Part shown: piece after piece, positions 36,486 through 45,500 of the stretch
Position numbering within the stretch: the first letter of the stretch is position 1
How the letters are laid out: each line of letters starts with the position of its first letter
Source: Deltaproteobacteria bacterium
GTDB taxonomy: Bacteria > Myxococcota_A > UBA796 > UBA2385
Length of the DNA: 64,000 bases
Assembly: GCA_016792625.1 (NCBI GenBank)
Contig: JAEUKK010000074.1
Location: forward strand, 1-64,000
Reading direction: 5' to 3'
The notes under the pieces: model-generated
What the model was told of the DNA's origin: nothing
The model's database searches: none
What the model saw: only the letters and a program-made list of their open reading frames with translations
Position numbers and translations under genes: made by a program

Positions 36486-39400
36486 TCCCACCCCGGCGGC
36501 ACCGGAAAGCGCTGGCTGAGGTCGACCAAGGCCTCGCAGGCGGCCCCCTCGGCCCAGGCGGCGTCGAGCGCCCGCAGCTCGATCAGGTAGCTGCCCGCCG
36601 GGAGGACCCGGCCATCATCGCCCCGACCATCCCACGCAAAGTTCAGCGTGGCCCCGGCCCCGCGGAGCAGCTGCGTGCGCCGCTCGGCCCCGTTGGCGTC
36701 AAAGACCCGGAAGCGCCAGGCCGAGGGCGCGGCCTCGACCTCAGCCTCGATCCAGACCGTGTCGGCCGCGTCGTCGACGCCGTCTGCCCCATCGGGTGAG
36801 AAGCGCGCCGCGCCCACCGAGCACCCCCGCAGCGCGGGGGCGCTCGCGACGACCCCGCCGACCAGCAACGCAAAGTCGCTGCGGGCCCCAATGCCAGCGC
36901 CGTCCAGGCGCAGCCCGGATTCGTCGCGAAGATCACGGCTAATCCACACCCGATACGCACCCAAGGCTGGGTCCAAGGGGCTGACGGCCCGCAGGCTCAG
37001 CTCGCGCCCGCCGGCACTCCAGGCCCACCCCGCCAGGTCGGCGGGTGCGCCGCTGGGATCTTCGATGGCGACCCGCGCCGCGCTGACCGACGCGGCCCAC
37101 ATCGGCTCGGAGAAGCGCACCGTCAGGACCTCGACCGGGGCGGACCAGCCGCCCGCGGGTCGCAGGTCGACCACCTCAGGCGCGGTCGTGTCACCTCGCA
37201 CCGGAACGGAGAGCTCACCCCAGGCGGCACCGCTCGGCACGCCCGCGAGCACGCGCCCGTCGGTCGGCAGGGGCGCGTCGACCACATCCCACAAGAGCTC
37301 GGCCGTGCCGTTGCGGTCGAGGGTGACCTGAAGGCCGTCGGCCGAGGCGAGGGCCGAGCCTGCGTCGAAGAGCACGCCAAGCTCAGCGCGGACGCCCAGG
37401 GCTGCGCCGGCCGCCGGATCACCCAAACAGTCCAGCGCGCTGATCTCGACGATGGTGTCGCTCTGGCTCGGGTCATCGGCGGAGAGCTCGGTCGCCACCG
37501 CGGCGAGCGCGACCGGACCGACCGGGCCACCGTCCGCGTCGCCCACCCAGGCCATCGCCCGGGCCGCGGTCGCGCAGCCGTCCGCGCGGACACCGAGCGC
37601 TTGGACCGCGTAGGCCCCAGGCTGGGACCACCGCGCGGTGCTGGAGCCGGTCAAGCTGCGGCTCGATGTGCCGGTGCCGTCGTCGATGTGCCAGGCCACG
37701 ACGCCCGCCCCCGTCGCGTTGACCGCGACCATCGGGGTGCTGCCCCCAACCCGGCACAGGCGGAGCTCGTCGCTGCCATCAAGCTGCACGCTCACCTCGG
37801 GTGGGCTGTCGCAGGAGAGGTCGACCACATCGACGCCACCGCTCAGCGTGGTGTACGGCCCAGCGGTCAGACGGAGCTGATCTTGGACGCCGGGGCTGCC
37901 CCAGACGAAGGGCAGCGTCGCTCGGCCCGCGTCGAGCGCGCCGCCCACGTCGGCGCCGAGCCCCAGCGTCGAGCGAAGGAGGACCGAGCCCTCGGCGCTC
38001 GGTGTGATGTTGCCGAAGACATCGGTCGCCCGCACCTCGAGTGTGACGGCCACGCCCCGCTCGACCCAGGGTGACGGCCCGGTGAGCTCGACCCGCGCCC
38101 AACCGCTCGGCTCAACCACAAAAGGAGCCGAGCGCCCGAGCTCGACACCGTCGAAGCTGACGGTCAGCGCGTTGTTTTCGGCGGCCACCACGAAGCGGGG
38201 CGAGACCTCAGCGGCGCCGCTGAGATCGAGGGTCGCCGTGCCCAGGCCTGCGCCCCCCGCAGCCTCGGCAAGATCGACGGTCAGCGGCGCGCCCACGATG
38301 AAGGGGTTGCCCCAGGCGTCTGCGCCCTGGAGGGAGAAGCTGCGCCGGTCCCCCGCGGTCATCGGGTCAAGCGCCGCCGCATCGATCACAACGTGGGCGA
38401 GAGGGCCGTTGACCACGTCAAAGGTGTCGGTGGTCGCGGAGAGCGGCGGGCTGAGCAAGCTCACCCCGACCCGGGCCGCGGCGCGTGCGAGGGTGGTCGT
38501 GCAGCGCAGCGCGCCAGGATCGACCTCGCTGTCGGGTGCGCAGCTCAAGCCCTCAGTGCCATCGGACCAAGCGGCGGTGCTCGCTTCGTCCTCGCGAAGG
38601 GCGCGTGCGTTCCCCCAGGTGTCTTCGAGGCGCAGGTTGAGGGCGAAGGGCTCGCCGGCGGTGGCCGCTGGCGGGCCGATGACCCGCAGCGCGTTGACCT
38701 CAGAGGGCACCACCGCGAAGGGGGCCGAGCTGCCCTCGGCGCCATCGACCCGTGCGCTGACCACAACGGCCGGATCGGCGCGCAGCAGGCGCAGATCGCA
38801 GGCAGCGAGGCCGCCGCTGAAGCTGGTGCACCGCGCCCCGCCGACGCCGGCGGTGGTGTCGAGCCCGCCCGCGTTGTCGCGCAGCTCAAGGGCGCCGACC
38901 GGATCGTCAGCCCGGTTGCCGAAGCCGTCGAGCGCCTCAATCCAGGTCGGCTGATCCTCGTCGCCCGCGCTGACCTCGGGCTTGGCCACCTCGACCGAGA
39001 GCCGCTGCAGCGGGCCGGCCTGCACGTCGAAGGGCGCCGAGATCCCGACCACCGCTGCGCCCTCAGCGCTGCCGAAGGCCCGGAGCTGGTTGCCCGGACA
39101 GCTGGCCGTACCGCTGGCCCCGGTGACGAAGGCGGACGACAAGGTCGCCGTGTCGGTCACCCGCACCAGCACCTCGAAGCCAGGGCCGCTCGGGGCGCAG
39201 GTCTCGTGCACCGTGAGCCAGGCGCTCTCACCCTTCGTGGGGTTGCCGTAGCGGTCGACCAGGGTCAACCGCAGCGGAAAGCTCTGGCCAGCGGTCACAC
39301 CCCCACCCACGAACAGCGGCTCGACCACCACCCCCGAGAGGGTGCCAGCCTCGAAGTACATCCAATCGCTCTCACCCGCCAAAAAGGCGCTGTCGCCGAG

Positions 39401-40096
39401 GCCCTGCACTTGGACCCGCACGCGGTCGACGACCTCACTTGACAAGCGCAGGGTCGCGCCGCCGCCGGCCTCGAGTCGCCCACGCACCACGCCCTCGTCG
39501 ACCTGCACTTGGTCGACGAGGCCCGCCTCAAAGCTGATGCCCGCCGCCCCACCAGCACCCCGCGTCGCACGGAGCTCAACCTCGACGGGGAGGCCCACCT
39601 CGGCGCCCGCCGGATCGAGCAGCTGAAGGTCGATGCGGGCAGACTGGCGGACCTCGAAGTTGAGGCCCGAGGTCTGGACCTGGATGCGATCAGCGCGGGT
39701 GTCGGTGACGCGAAAGGCGTCGGGCAGCAGGTCGAGGCGGCCTTGCTCGTCGCGCAGCTCAAGCGCGTAGACCCCCGGCTCGGCCCCGGCCGGCACGCGG
39801 CCGCGCAGGGTCTGGTCGTCGACGCTCTCGACCCCGCGCAGGCGCAGGGCGCCCCCCGGGCCACGGAGCCATAGCTCAAGATCGCTGTCTTCGTCGATCT
39901 CGTCACCTGCCAAGACCCGCAACGAGGGGCCGAGGTCGGCGCCCTCAACTTGCACCGCAGTCTCGGCGCCGTTGTAGCCGAAGTCGGGGCTCAGCGTGCG
40001 CAGTTGTGGGTCGAGCACCGCGGGCGCGCAGCCTGCGCCGCCCACGCTCGCGCAGATGACCGCGCCCGTGGCCAGCGCCCGCCCAGCTCGCCGCAC
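36482..40096 (-). CDS. giant Ig-like-repeat lipoprotein
   Basis: 1204 aa from GTG 40096. That start yields a good lipoprotein signal (VRRAGRALATGAVICA then GGAGC); upstream starts at 40195 or 40270 add non-signal sequence. Residues 30-130 are IPT/TIG-like. At least five Big_1/invasin-type Ig repeats follow, marked by conserved turns DRYGN, DGFGN, DTWGN, DAWGN and DVFGN. Residues ~960-1080 resemble an SbsA/Big_5 Ig domain (VLTVRFSEPMWAASVSAARV). The C terminus resembles the FlgD/gliding-motility type (WRFRVFDANGAERRTQ, DDGRVLPAGSYLIEL). It is likely an elongated surface stalk. It lies downstream of the Ig/barrel gene and is coupled to the soluble kinase. Confidence 0.82.
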   Translation of the reverse strand: MRRAGRALATGAVICASVGGAGCAPAVLDPQLRTLSPDFGYNGAETAVQVEGADLGPSLRVLAGDEIDEDSDLELWLRGPGGALRLRGVESVDDQTLRGRVPAGAEPGVYALELRDEQGRLDLLPDAFRVTDTRADRIQVQTSGLNFEVRQSARIDLQLLDPAGAEVGLPVEVELRATRGAGGAAGISFEAGLVDQVQVDEGVVRGRLEAGGGATLRLSSEVVDRVRVQVQGLGDSAFLAGESDWMYFEAGTLSGVVVEPLFVGGGVTAGQSFPLRLTLVDRYGNPTKGESAWLTVHETCAPSGPGFEVLVRVTDTATLSSAFVTGASGTASCPGNQLRAFGSAEGAAVVGISAPFDVQAGPLQRLSVEVAKPEVSAGDEDQPTWIEALDGFGNRADDPVGALELRDNAGGLDTTAGVGGARCTSFSGGLAACDLRLLRADPAVVVSARVDGAEGSSAPFAVVPSEVNALRVIGPPAATAGEPFALNLRLEDTWGNARALREDEASTAAWSDGTEGLSCAPDSEVDPGALRCTTTLARAAARVGVSLLSPPLSATTDTFDVVNGPLAHVVIDAAALDPMTAGDRRSFSLQGADAWGNPFIVGAPLTVDLAEAAGGAGLGTATLDLSGAAEVSPRFVVAAENNALTVSFDGVELGRSAPFVVEPSGWARVELTGPSPWVERGVAVTLEVRATDVFGNITPSAEGSVLLRSTLGLGADVGGALDAGRATLPFVWGSPGVQDQLRLTAGPYTTLSGGVDVVDLSCDSPPEVSVQLDGSDELRLCRVGGSTPMVAVNATGAGVVAWHIDDGTGTSSRSLTGSSTARWSQPGAYAVQALGVRADGCATAARAMAWVGDADGGPVGPVALAAVATELSADDPSQSDTIVEISALDCLGDPAAGAALGVRAELGVLFDAGSALASADGLQVTLDRNGTAELLWDVVDAPLPTDGRVLAGVPSGAAWGELSVPVRGDTTAPEVVDLRPAGGWSAPVEVLTVRFSEPMWAASVSAARVAIEDPSGAPADLAGWAWSAGGRELSLRAVSPLDPALGAYRVWISRDLRDESGLRLDGAGIGARSDFALLVGGVVASAPALRGCSVGAARFSPDGADGVDDAADTVWIEAEVEAAPSAWRFRVFDANGAERRTQLLRGAGATLNFAWDGRGDDGRVLPAGSYLIELRALDAAWAEGAACEALVDLSQRFPVPPGWE

Positions 40097-40315
40097 CCAG
40101 CCGGCAACAGCGCCGGCGAGCGCATGTGCGCAGCCCACCGGGCCGAGCCAGGGCCCAACATGGAGATCGGGGGGCTGGGTCAGACAGCGCAGCATCACCC
40201 CGAGTATGCCCCAGGCGGAGCGCCGCGGCGAGCAAAATCCGCGCGCCAACTCGTCAGAAGTTGTCCCCAACAGGAGTGCAAGCCGGCCTGGCAGGGCAAA
40301 CCGTGCAGCTCGTGT

Positions 40316-42823
40316 TCAGTACATCAGCCGATAGCTGAGGCCAGCGCCGAGGCCACCGACCGAGCCCTGCCAGGTCAGATCACCATCCGGCAGGGTGAGG
40401 AACAGCCAGCTCAGCTCCGCGCCGAGCTCGGCCGTCCGGCGGCGAACGGCCGCGCCGGTGAAGACCTGAACGCCTGGACTGGACAGGCCGATGCCGCCCC
40501 CCACGTCTTGCTCGGCCGTACGGGCAGCGATTCGGTAGGGCGCGAGCACACCAGCGCCGCCGACCCACCCGGATGTGCGGCCGCGGGCACCTCGGACGCT
40601 GGCGCCCACCGCGAGCGGCAGCACAGAAAGGTCGATCTGAACGTCATCTTCACCGGCGGTGGTGCTGTACAGGCCCGCCCCGAGGCGCAGGTACAGGTCC
40701 GGCGAGAGCTGCGGCAGCTGCACGTCCGCGGTCAACGCGCCGTAGGGCCCCGAGAGGCCCCGCGCGCCGACCATCCAACCGCCCTGCACACCGGGCGCGA
40801 GGCGCAGAACCCGGGGGGTGAGCGCGATCTCGGTGCTGGTCTCGGCGAAGGCGCCGGTGGGTGACGCAGCGGTGATCTGGACCACCGGGCTGACGAACTC
40901 CTCCCCCGGCGAAAAGATCGCCTCGTAGCTGCCATCGACGCGGCGGCGAGCCTCGCCGATCCGCCCGTGGCTGGCCCGCAGCTCGACCGGCGCGTCCACC
41001 GGGTTGCCTGCGGCGTCGACCAGCCGCACGCGGACCTCCGCCTGTGCGTTAGGACCCAGCTCCACGGTCCGCGGCTCGGAGCTGATGAATACGCTCCGCA
41101 CCCGCCCCGAGAAGACGGGCACCGGGAGCACAGCGCTCAGCTCCCCTGCCGCCAACGTGAGCGGTGCCGCCGGATCCCAGGCGAGCATCCGCGACTGCTG
41201 CAGCCCAGGGGCCCCCACGGTGATGGTCATCGGGGGGACGGCTCCCGCAATCAAAGGGATCGCCCACTCCCCGTCCTCGGAAGACTGGCCTGTCTGGCGT
41301 AGCCCGCCCGGGAGGGTGAGCTCCAAGCGCACGCCCGCCAACCGAGCGCCCGACCAGGCCCGGGGCCGCACCCGGAGGTAGAGCACGCCCGTCGCATCCA
41401 GGCCGACGTCGAGATCGACGTGGGCAACGCTACCTTGACCGACGCCTCCCGTGAGGGTCGCCCGCAGCTCGTCGCCGCCCTGGGCCAGGGCCGCGCGCCC
41501 ATCGTAGGCGGCACGCAGGGCGAGCCCCTCGATCCGCGGCTCCAGCACGCCATAGGCGGCCGACAGCTTGAGGGGGTCCACCGGGAGGCGGTCGCCGGCG
41601 GCGGTCTCAACCGTGGCCACAACCAGACCGAAGGGCGCGTCGGCCTCGAGCTCGCTCGGGTTCATCCGTAAGAGTACGCGAGCGGGGAGGTCGGTCACCC
41701 GGGGGATCAGCGCGCTCGCCCGGGCGCGCACGCCGAGCCCGCAGTCGATGCGCAGGTCACCCGGATCTTCCGGAGCGGGCGTGGGGCCGGTCACCGCCCA
41801 CAGGCCCGCGCTGACGGGGCGGACCGCGAGCTGCGCCCGATCCGAGCGCGCGCACGAGGGCAGCTCACCGGACCAGGGCGCGCCGTCGGGGCCCACCGCA
41901 GCGAGCCAGCCCAGGGGCGCGGTCTCGTCCCGGGCGTGCAGCCCGCCGGCCAGGGCGACGGCGACCGGGCGTTGATCCCCGGCCAAAGGCAGCGCGCTGG
42001 TGGCGCTCCGGCCCTCTGGGTCGCGGAGGGTGACGGTGGCGACGGTCTCCCCAGGGCGCACCTCGACCTGCGCGCGGGCGATCCCATCCGGTCCCGCGAC
42101 CACGGGGCCGTACTTGCGACGCCCCACCTCCAGCTCCACCTGCACGCCGGGCTCGGTTTGGACCGGCACCGATGGCCGTGCCCGCACCGAGACCACCGCG
42201 ACCGCCGGCGCGGCGCCCGGGGCGCGGCGATCCACCGCGGCGATGACCGCCGGGCGCGCGAAGGGCGTCGGGTCGGGCGTCCACAGCACGCGAAGGCCCT
42301 CCCCTTCGCCGCTGGGCGCAGCCGGGCTGAGCTGCCCTTCACTCACCGCGAGCACGAGGTCCTCCGGCCGACCACCCGGGCCGAGCTCGACGAGGACCTC
42401 GAGCGGCTCGCGGCTCAACGCGGTGTACGCGCCCCGCACGGCGAGCCGCGCGGCGGGCGGAGCATGGAGGACCACCTCCAGCTCGGCGCGCGTGGGCCCG
42501 ACCTCCACCACGACGGGGCCCGATGTCGTGGGCGGCAGCCAGCGCACCGCCCAGCGCCCCTGCCCGAGAGGGAGCGGAGGCCCCCGGAGCTCGCCGGCGC
42601 TGAACCACACCGGTCCCGGGAGCTGGCCCAGCGGGCGCCCCTCGTCGAAGAGCAGCAGGTGCACAGTGTGCTCGCGGTCCACCACCACGGGGGCTTGTGG
42701 CGTGTCCACGGTCAGGGTGGGCGCGGCGAATGCGGGACATGCGGCCCAAGCGAGGGCGCCCCCAAGCGCACCAGCCTGCACCCAGGGGGTCAGCAGGGGT
42801 TTGGCCCGCTTCAAGGCGCCCAC
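40316..42823 (-). CDS. Ig-like domain protein with C-terminal outer-membrane barrel
   Basis: 835 aa from GTG. The signal ends CPAFAAP. Residues 30-650 contain several Ig-like or invasin-type domains (LGPNAQAEVRVRLVDAAGNP, DAPVELRASHGRIGEA, TLTVDTPQAPVVV). The last ~170 residues alternate as membrane strands (LYLRLGAGLYSTTAGED, VQIDLSVLPLAVGASVRG, ELGAELSWLFLTLPDG) and end GLGAGLSYRLMY with a terminal aromatic, as in barrels inserted by BAM. The soluble Ig part precedes the barrel, so it could lie in the periplasm and link the FecR-like protein to the outer membrane. The start overlaps the FecR-like gene by 13 nt. Confidence 0.76.
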   Translation of the reverse strand: MGALKRAKPLLTPWVQAGALGGALAWAACPAFAAPTLTVDTPQAPVVVDREHTVHLLLFDEGRPLGQLPGPVWFSAGELRGPPLPLGQGRWAVRWLPPTTSGPVVVEVGPTRAELEVVLHAPPAARLAVRGAYTALSREPLEVLVELGPGGRPEDLVLAVSEGQLSPAAPSGEGEGLRVLWTPDPTPFARPAVIAAVDRRAPGAAPAVAVVSVRARPSVPVQTEPGVQVELEVGRRKYGPVVAGPDGIARAQVEVRPGETVATVTLRDPEGRSATSALPLAGDQRPVAVALAGGLHARDETAPLGWLAAVGPDGAPWSGELPSCARSDRAQLAVRPVSAGLWAVTGPTPAPEDPGDLRIDCGLGVRARASALIPRVTDLPARVLLRMNPSELEADAPFGLVVATVETAAGDRLPVDPLKLSAAYGVLEPRIEGLALRAAYDGRAALAQGGDELRATLTGGVGQGSVAHVDLDVGLDATGVLYLRVRPRAWSGARLAGVRLELTLPGGLRQTGQSSEDGEWAIPLIAGAVPPMTITVGAPGLQQSRMLAWDPAAPLTLAAGELSAVLPVPVFSGRVRSVFISSEPRTVELGPNAQAEVRVRLVDAAGNPVDAPVELRASHGRIGEARRRVDGSYEAIFSPGEEFVSPVVQITAASPTGAFAETSTEIALTPRVLRLAPGVQGGWMVGARGLSGPYGALTADVQLPQLSPDLYLRLGAGLYSTTAGEDDVQIDLSVLPLAVGASVRGARGRTSGWVGGAGVLAPYRIAARTAEQDVGGGIGLSSPGVQVFTGAAVRRRTAELGAELSWLFLTLPDGDLTWQGSVGGLGAGLSYRLMY

Positions 42824-43674
42824 TGCACCGCGGTGCCCATCAACCTCGGCCCTGCGGGCGCCTCAAACCGATGGGTGACCGAGGCCTCTCGCCCGAGCGC
42901 GTCACGCGCGCGCAGCGCCACCGTCGCGCCCCCGCGCGGCACGATCACCGCAGGGAGGCGGGCGATGCCGTCTGGGCCGGCCACCACCTGGACCGTCGCA
43001 CCCGCGCCGGAGAGCTCGACCAATGCATAGGGTTGGGTCTGCGCGATGACCGATACCGCGCCATCTTCGCCGATAGTCGACGGCCCGCGAACCTGGATCT
43101 GCAAGGCCTCAGTGATCGGCGCTGCGACCGGCGCCTGACCGTCGGCGAGATCGAGCCGGCGCCCCGCGGCCAAGGTGGCCTGGCCGTCCACCCCGCTCAG
43201 CGCGAGCTCGCCCGCCAGAACCTCAACCGTGAGTCGCCCATCGTCGGCGAGACCAGCGTTCACCTCACCCGAGGCCAGCTGCAGTTCACGGCCGCGGGCC
43301 CGCAGCCCGAGGGAGGGGGCGCCCGCCCGGACCCGGGCCGAGACCGCGCCGCCCTCAAGCTCGACCCGGACGCCATCGTCGGTCACCGCGGTCAGGCGGA
43401 GCGCGCTGTTGGCCTGCAAGCTCAGCTCGCTGCCCTCGCCGATGCCGACCCGCAGCACGCCGGTCTCGCCCACCATCAGCTGATCGTCGACGGCGAGCGC
43501 ATCGCCGACCCGCAGCGGCACCGCGCCCTCAGCGGCCCGCACGCGCACGGCTTGGCCCACCGCGTCGAGCACGACCAGCTCGGGGCCTTGGGGCCCGAAC
43601 AGCGCCCGATAGCCGACCACCCCGACCAGCAGGATGACGAGCAGCGCGAGCAGGAGGCCGAGGTTCTCGCGCAT
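42811..43674 (-). CDS. FecR-like membrane-anchored protein
   Basis: 287 aa. Residues 6-24 form a single N-terminal membrane helix with a short cytoplasmic tail. Residues 35-190 match the FecR fold: GQAVRVRAAEGAVPLRVGDA, LMVGETGVLRVGIGEGSELS, VELEGGAVSARVRAG and GEVNAGLADDGRLTVEVLAG. The C-terminal ~90 residues are Ig-like (PYALVELSGAGATVQVV). FecR proteins pass outer-membrane signals to sigma factors, but no sigma gene is adjacent here; the neighbours are histidine kinases. The gene sits 7 nt after the sensor kinase gene. Confidence 0.78.
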   Translation of the reverse strand: MRENLGLLLALLVILLVGVVGYRALFGPQGPELVVLDAVGQAVRVRAAEGAVPLRVGDALAVDDQLMVGETGVLRVGIGEGSELSLQANSALRLTAVTDDGVRVELEGGAVSARVRAGAPSLGLRARGRELQLASGEVNAGLADDGRLTVEVLAGELALSGVDGQATLAAGRRLDLADGQAPVAAPITEALQIQVRGPSTIGEDGAVSVIAQTQPYALVELSGAGATVQVVAGPDGIARLPAVIVPRGGATVALRARDALGREASVTHRFEAPAGPRLMGTAVQWAP

Positions 43675-43681
43675 CGGGCGC

Positions 43682-45493
43682 TCAGGCGACGGGGAGGAGG
43701 ACGCGCCAAAGGGCGGGCGCGCTGGCGTCCGGCTCCTCTAACCGCCCCCCGAGCGCCGACAGTCCGCTTCGGGCCGCCCAGATCGCCATGCCTTGCGCCC
43801 GCCAATCGTCGGCGTCAGCGGGAGGGGCCGGCCCGTCGATCCGCACGCAGATGGCCTTCCCGCCATGCAGATCCGCCTCGACCTGCACCTGGACGCGGCC
43901 GCCCGCGGCGACCCGGGCCCGCAGCGCGGCGAGGAGCTGGGCGAGGGCTTGGCCGAGCGCAGCGGGGTCCACCCGCACCGTCCACGGCCGGCGGGGGCCC
44001 CGTTCTAGGCTGACCCCACGGTGGGTGAAGCCGCCGCGAAGCAGCGGCAGAATATCGTCAAGAACGTCGTCAACATCGGCTTCACGTGGACCGCCGACCG
44101 CCCCGTCCGCCCGCTCGCCGGCCTCCGACAGGCGCCCGAGCGACTGCACGATCCGCGCGCACCGACGGCCCTCGGTCTGCATGCTCTCCAGCAGCGGCCG
44201 CAGCGGATGGTCCCCCGTTGACTGGGCGAGCATGAGCTGGCTGAGCCCCAAGATGCCGGCCAGCGGGTTGTTCAGCTCATGTGCGAGCCCGGCGCCAAGC
44301 TCACCCACCGCGGCGAAGCGCGCCGCGTCGACGAGCCGGGCCTGCGCCGCCCGAAGCTCGGCCGTGCGCTCCTCGACTCGATCCTGCAGCTCATGGTTGA
44401 AGCGCTCGATCTCGCTGTTGGCGGCCCGCAGGCGCTCGGCCGCGTCGATAAGCGCTTGGTTCTGCTGCTGAATGCGCTGCGCGTCATCTTGCAACTTGTT
44501 GCTCATGTCATTGAAGGTGTGCGAGAGCTGGACGAGCTCGGCCGGGCCGGCGGCGGGGGCCTGTGCGCCGAGGTGCCCCGCCCCGACCGCCCGCGCCGCC
44601 GCGCTGAGCCCGTCGATCGGCTTGGTGAGCTGGCGGGCAAACCAGACGCCAACCACGACCGCCGCGGCGATCGCGACAAAGGCGAACCAGGCCATGCGCA
44701 GGCTGATGTCGCGGACCGCGTCCTCGACGGGCCCAGCCGAGCGCACGACCACCAGCGTCCAGCCCAAACGGGACACCGGGGCGAGCGCGACCAGCCTGGA
44801 TCCCTCGGCGCCGCGCATGTGGATCACGCCGGCGAGGCCCCGGAGGGTCTCGAGCGCAGAGGCCGGGGGGAGCAGCGCCGGGTCGCCCCAGAACACCACC
44901 CCGTCGGCGTCGATGAGCAAGACCACGCTCGCCGCGCCCGCCTGCGCCTCAAGCGCGCGCACGCTCGGCTCCAGCGCGAGCTCTACGACGAGCTGCAGGT
45001 CACTCTGAGGGATGGGGCTGCGGGTGACGACGACCGGCCCGCCGCCGGCCGCAGGCGTGTAGGGTGAGCCGACCGCCGTCTCGCCCGGCACAGCCGGGGG
45101 TAGGTGTTCGAGCACCTCGGGGATGACCTCCGCCAGCCCCCCTCGTCCGACGCGCAAGGCCGGAGCGACCACCTGTCCCCTCCCCTCATCAAAGAGCGTC
45201 ACCAGGTTCGCCTCGGGGACCTGCCCAGCGACCACCTGGGTCACCCCGGCCATGGCGGGCGCGGACAGGCGGGCGACGGGGAAGGTCTGGGCCTGCTGGG
45301 CTTGAAGGCGGAGCTGCAGGTCCAACCACGTGTCCAGCGTGCGGGCCAGCGCCTCGGCGACCGTGGACTGCTGGTCTTCGAGGCTCGCGGCGAGGCGGTC
45401 AGTCGAGACGTCAATGGCCGCGCCGCCCAGCAATCCCAAGGGCAGAACGGCGACCAGCACGACGAAGAGGAGAAGCCTCGCGCGCAGCCCCAC
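43682..45493 (-). CDS. membrane sensor histidine kinase with degenerate ATPase domain
   Basis: 603 aa. TM1 8-25, periplasmic Cache-like sensor 30-265 (LLIDADGVVFWGDPALL), TM2 267-286, HAMP ~288-340, coiled coil 335-390, HisKA with His405 (GAGLAHELNNPLAGILGL). The catalytic domain that should follow is decayed: the N-box is LAQLLAALRARVAAG with no Asn pair, the G1 box reads RIDGPAPPAD instead of DNGxGI, and no G2 GxGLGL is present. It likely cannot bind ATP, so His405 would have to be phosphorylated by another kinase, or the protein works as a sensor and dimer scaffold. It starts 7 nt after the receiver-kinase hybrid, whose ATPase domain is intact. Confidence 0.88.
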   Translation of the reverse strand: MGLRARLLLFVVLVAVLPLGLLGGAAIDVSTDRLAASLEDQQSTVAEALARTLDTWLDLQLRLQAQQAQTFPVARLSAPAMAGVTQVVAGQVPEANLVTLFDEGRGQVVAPALRVGRGGLAEVIPEVLEHLPPAVPGETAVGSPYTPAAGGGPVVVTRSPIPQSDLQLVVELALEPSVRALEAQAGAASVVLLIDADGVVFWGDPALLPPASALETLRGLAGVIHMRGAEGSRLVALAPVSRLGWTLVVVRSAGPVEDAVRDISLRMAWFAFVAIAAAVVVGVWFARQLTKPIDGLSAAARAVGAGHLGAQAPAAGPAELVQLSHTFNDMSNKLQDDAQRIQQQNQALIDAAERLRAANSEIERFNHELQDRVEERTAELRAAQARLVDAARFAAVGELGAGLAHELNNPLAGILGLSQLMLAQSTGDHPLRPLLESMQTEGRRCARIVQSLGRLSEAGERADGAVGGPREADVDDVLDDILPLLRGGFTHRGVSLERGPRRPWTVRVDPAALGQALAQLLAALRARVAAGGRVQVQVEADLHGGKAICVRIDGPAPPADADDWRAQGMAIWAARSGLSALGGRLEEPDASAPALWRVLLPVA

Positions 45494-45500
45494 CGCGCCC

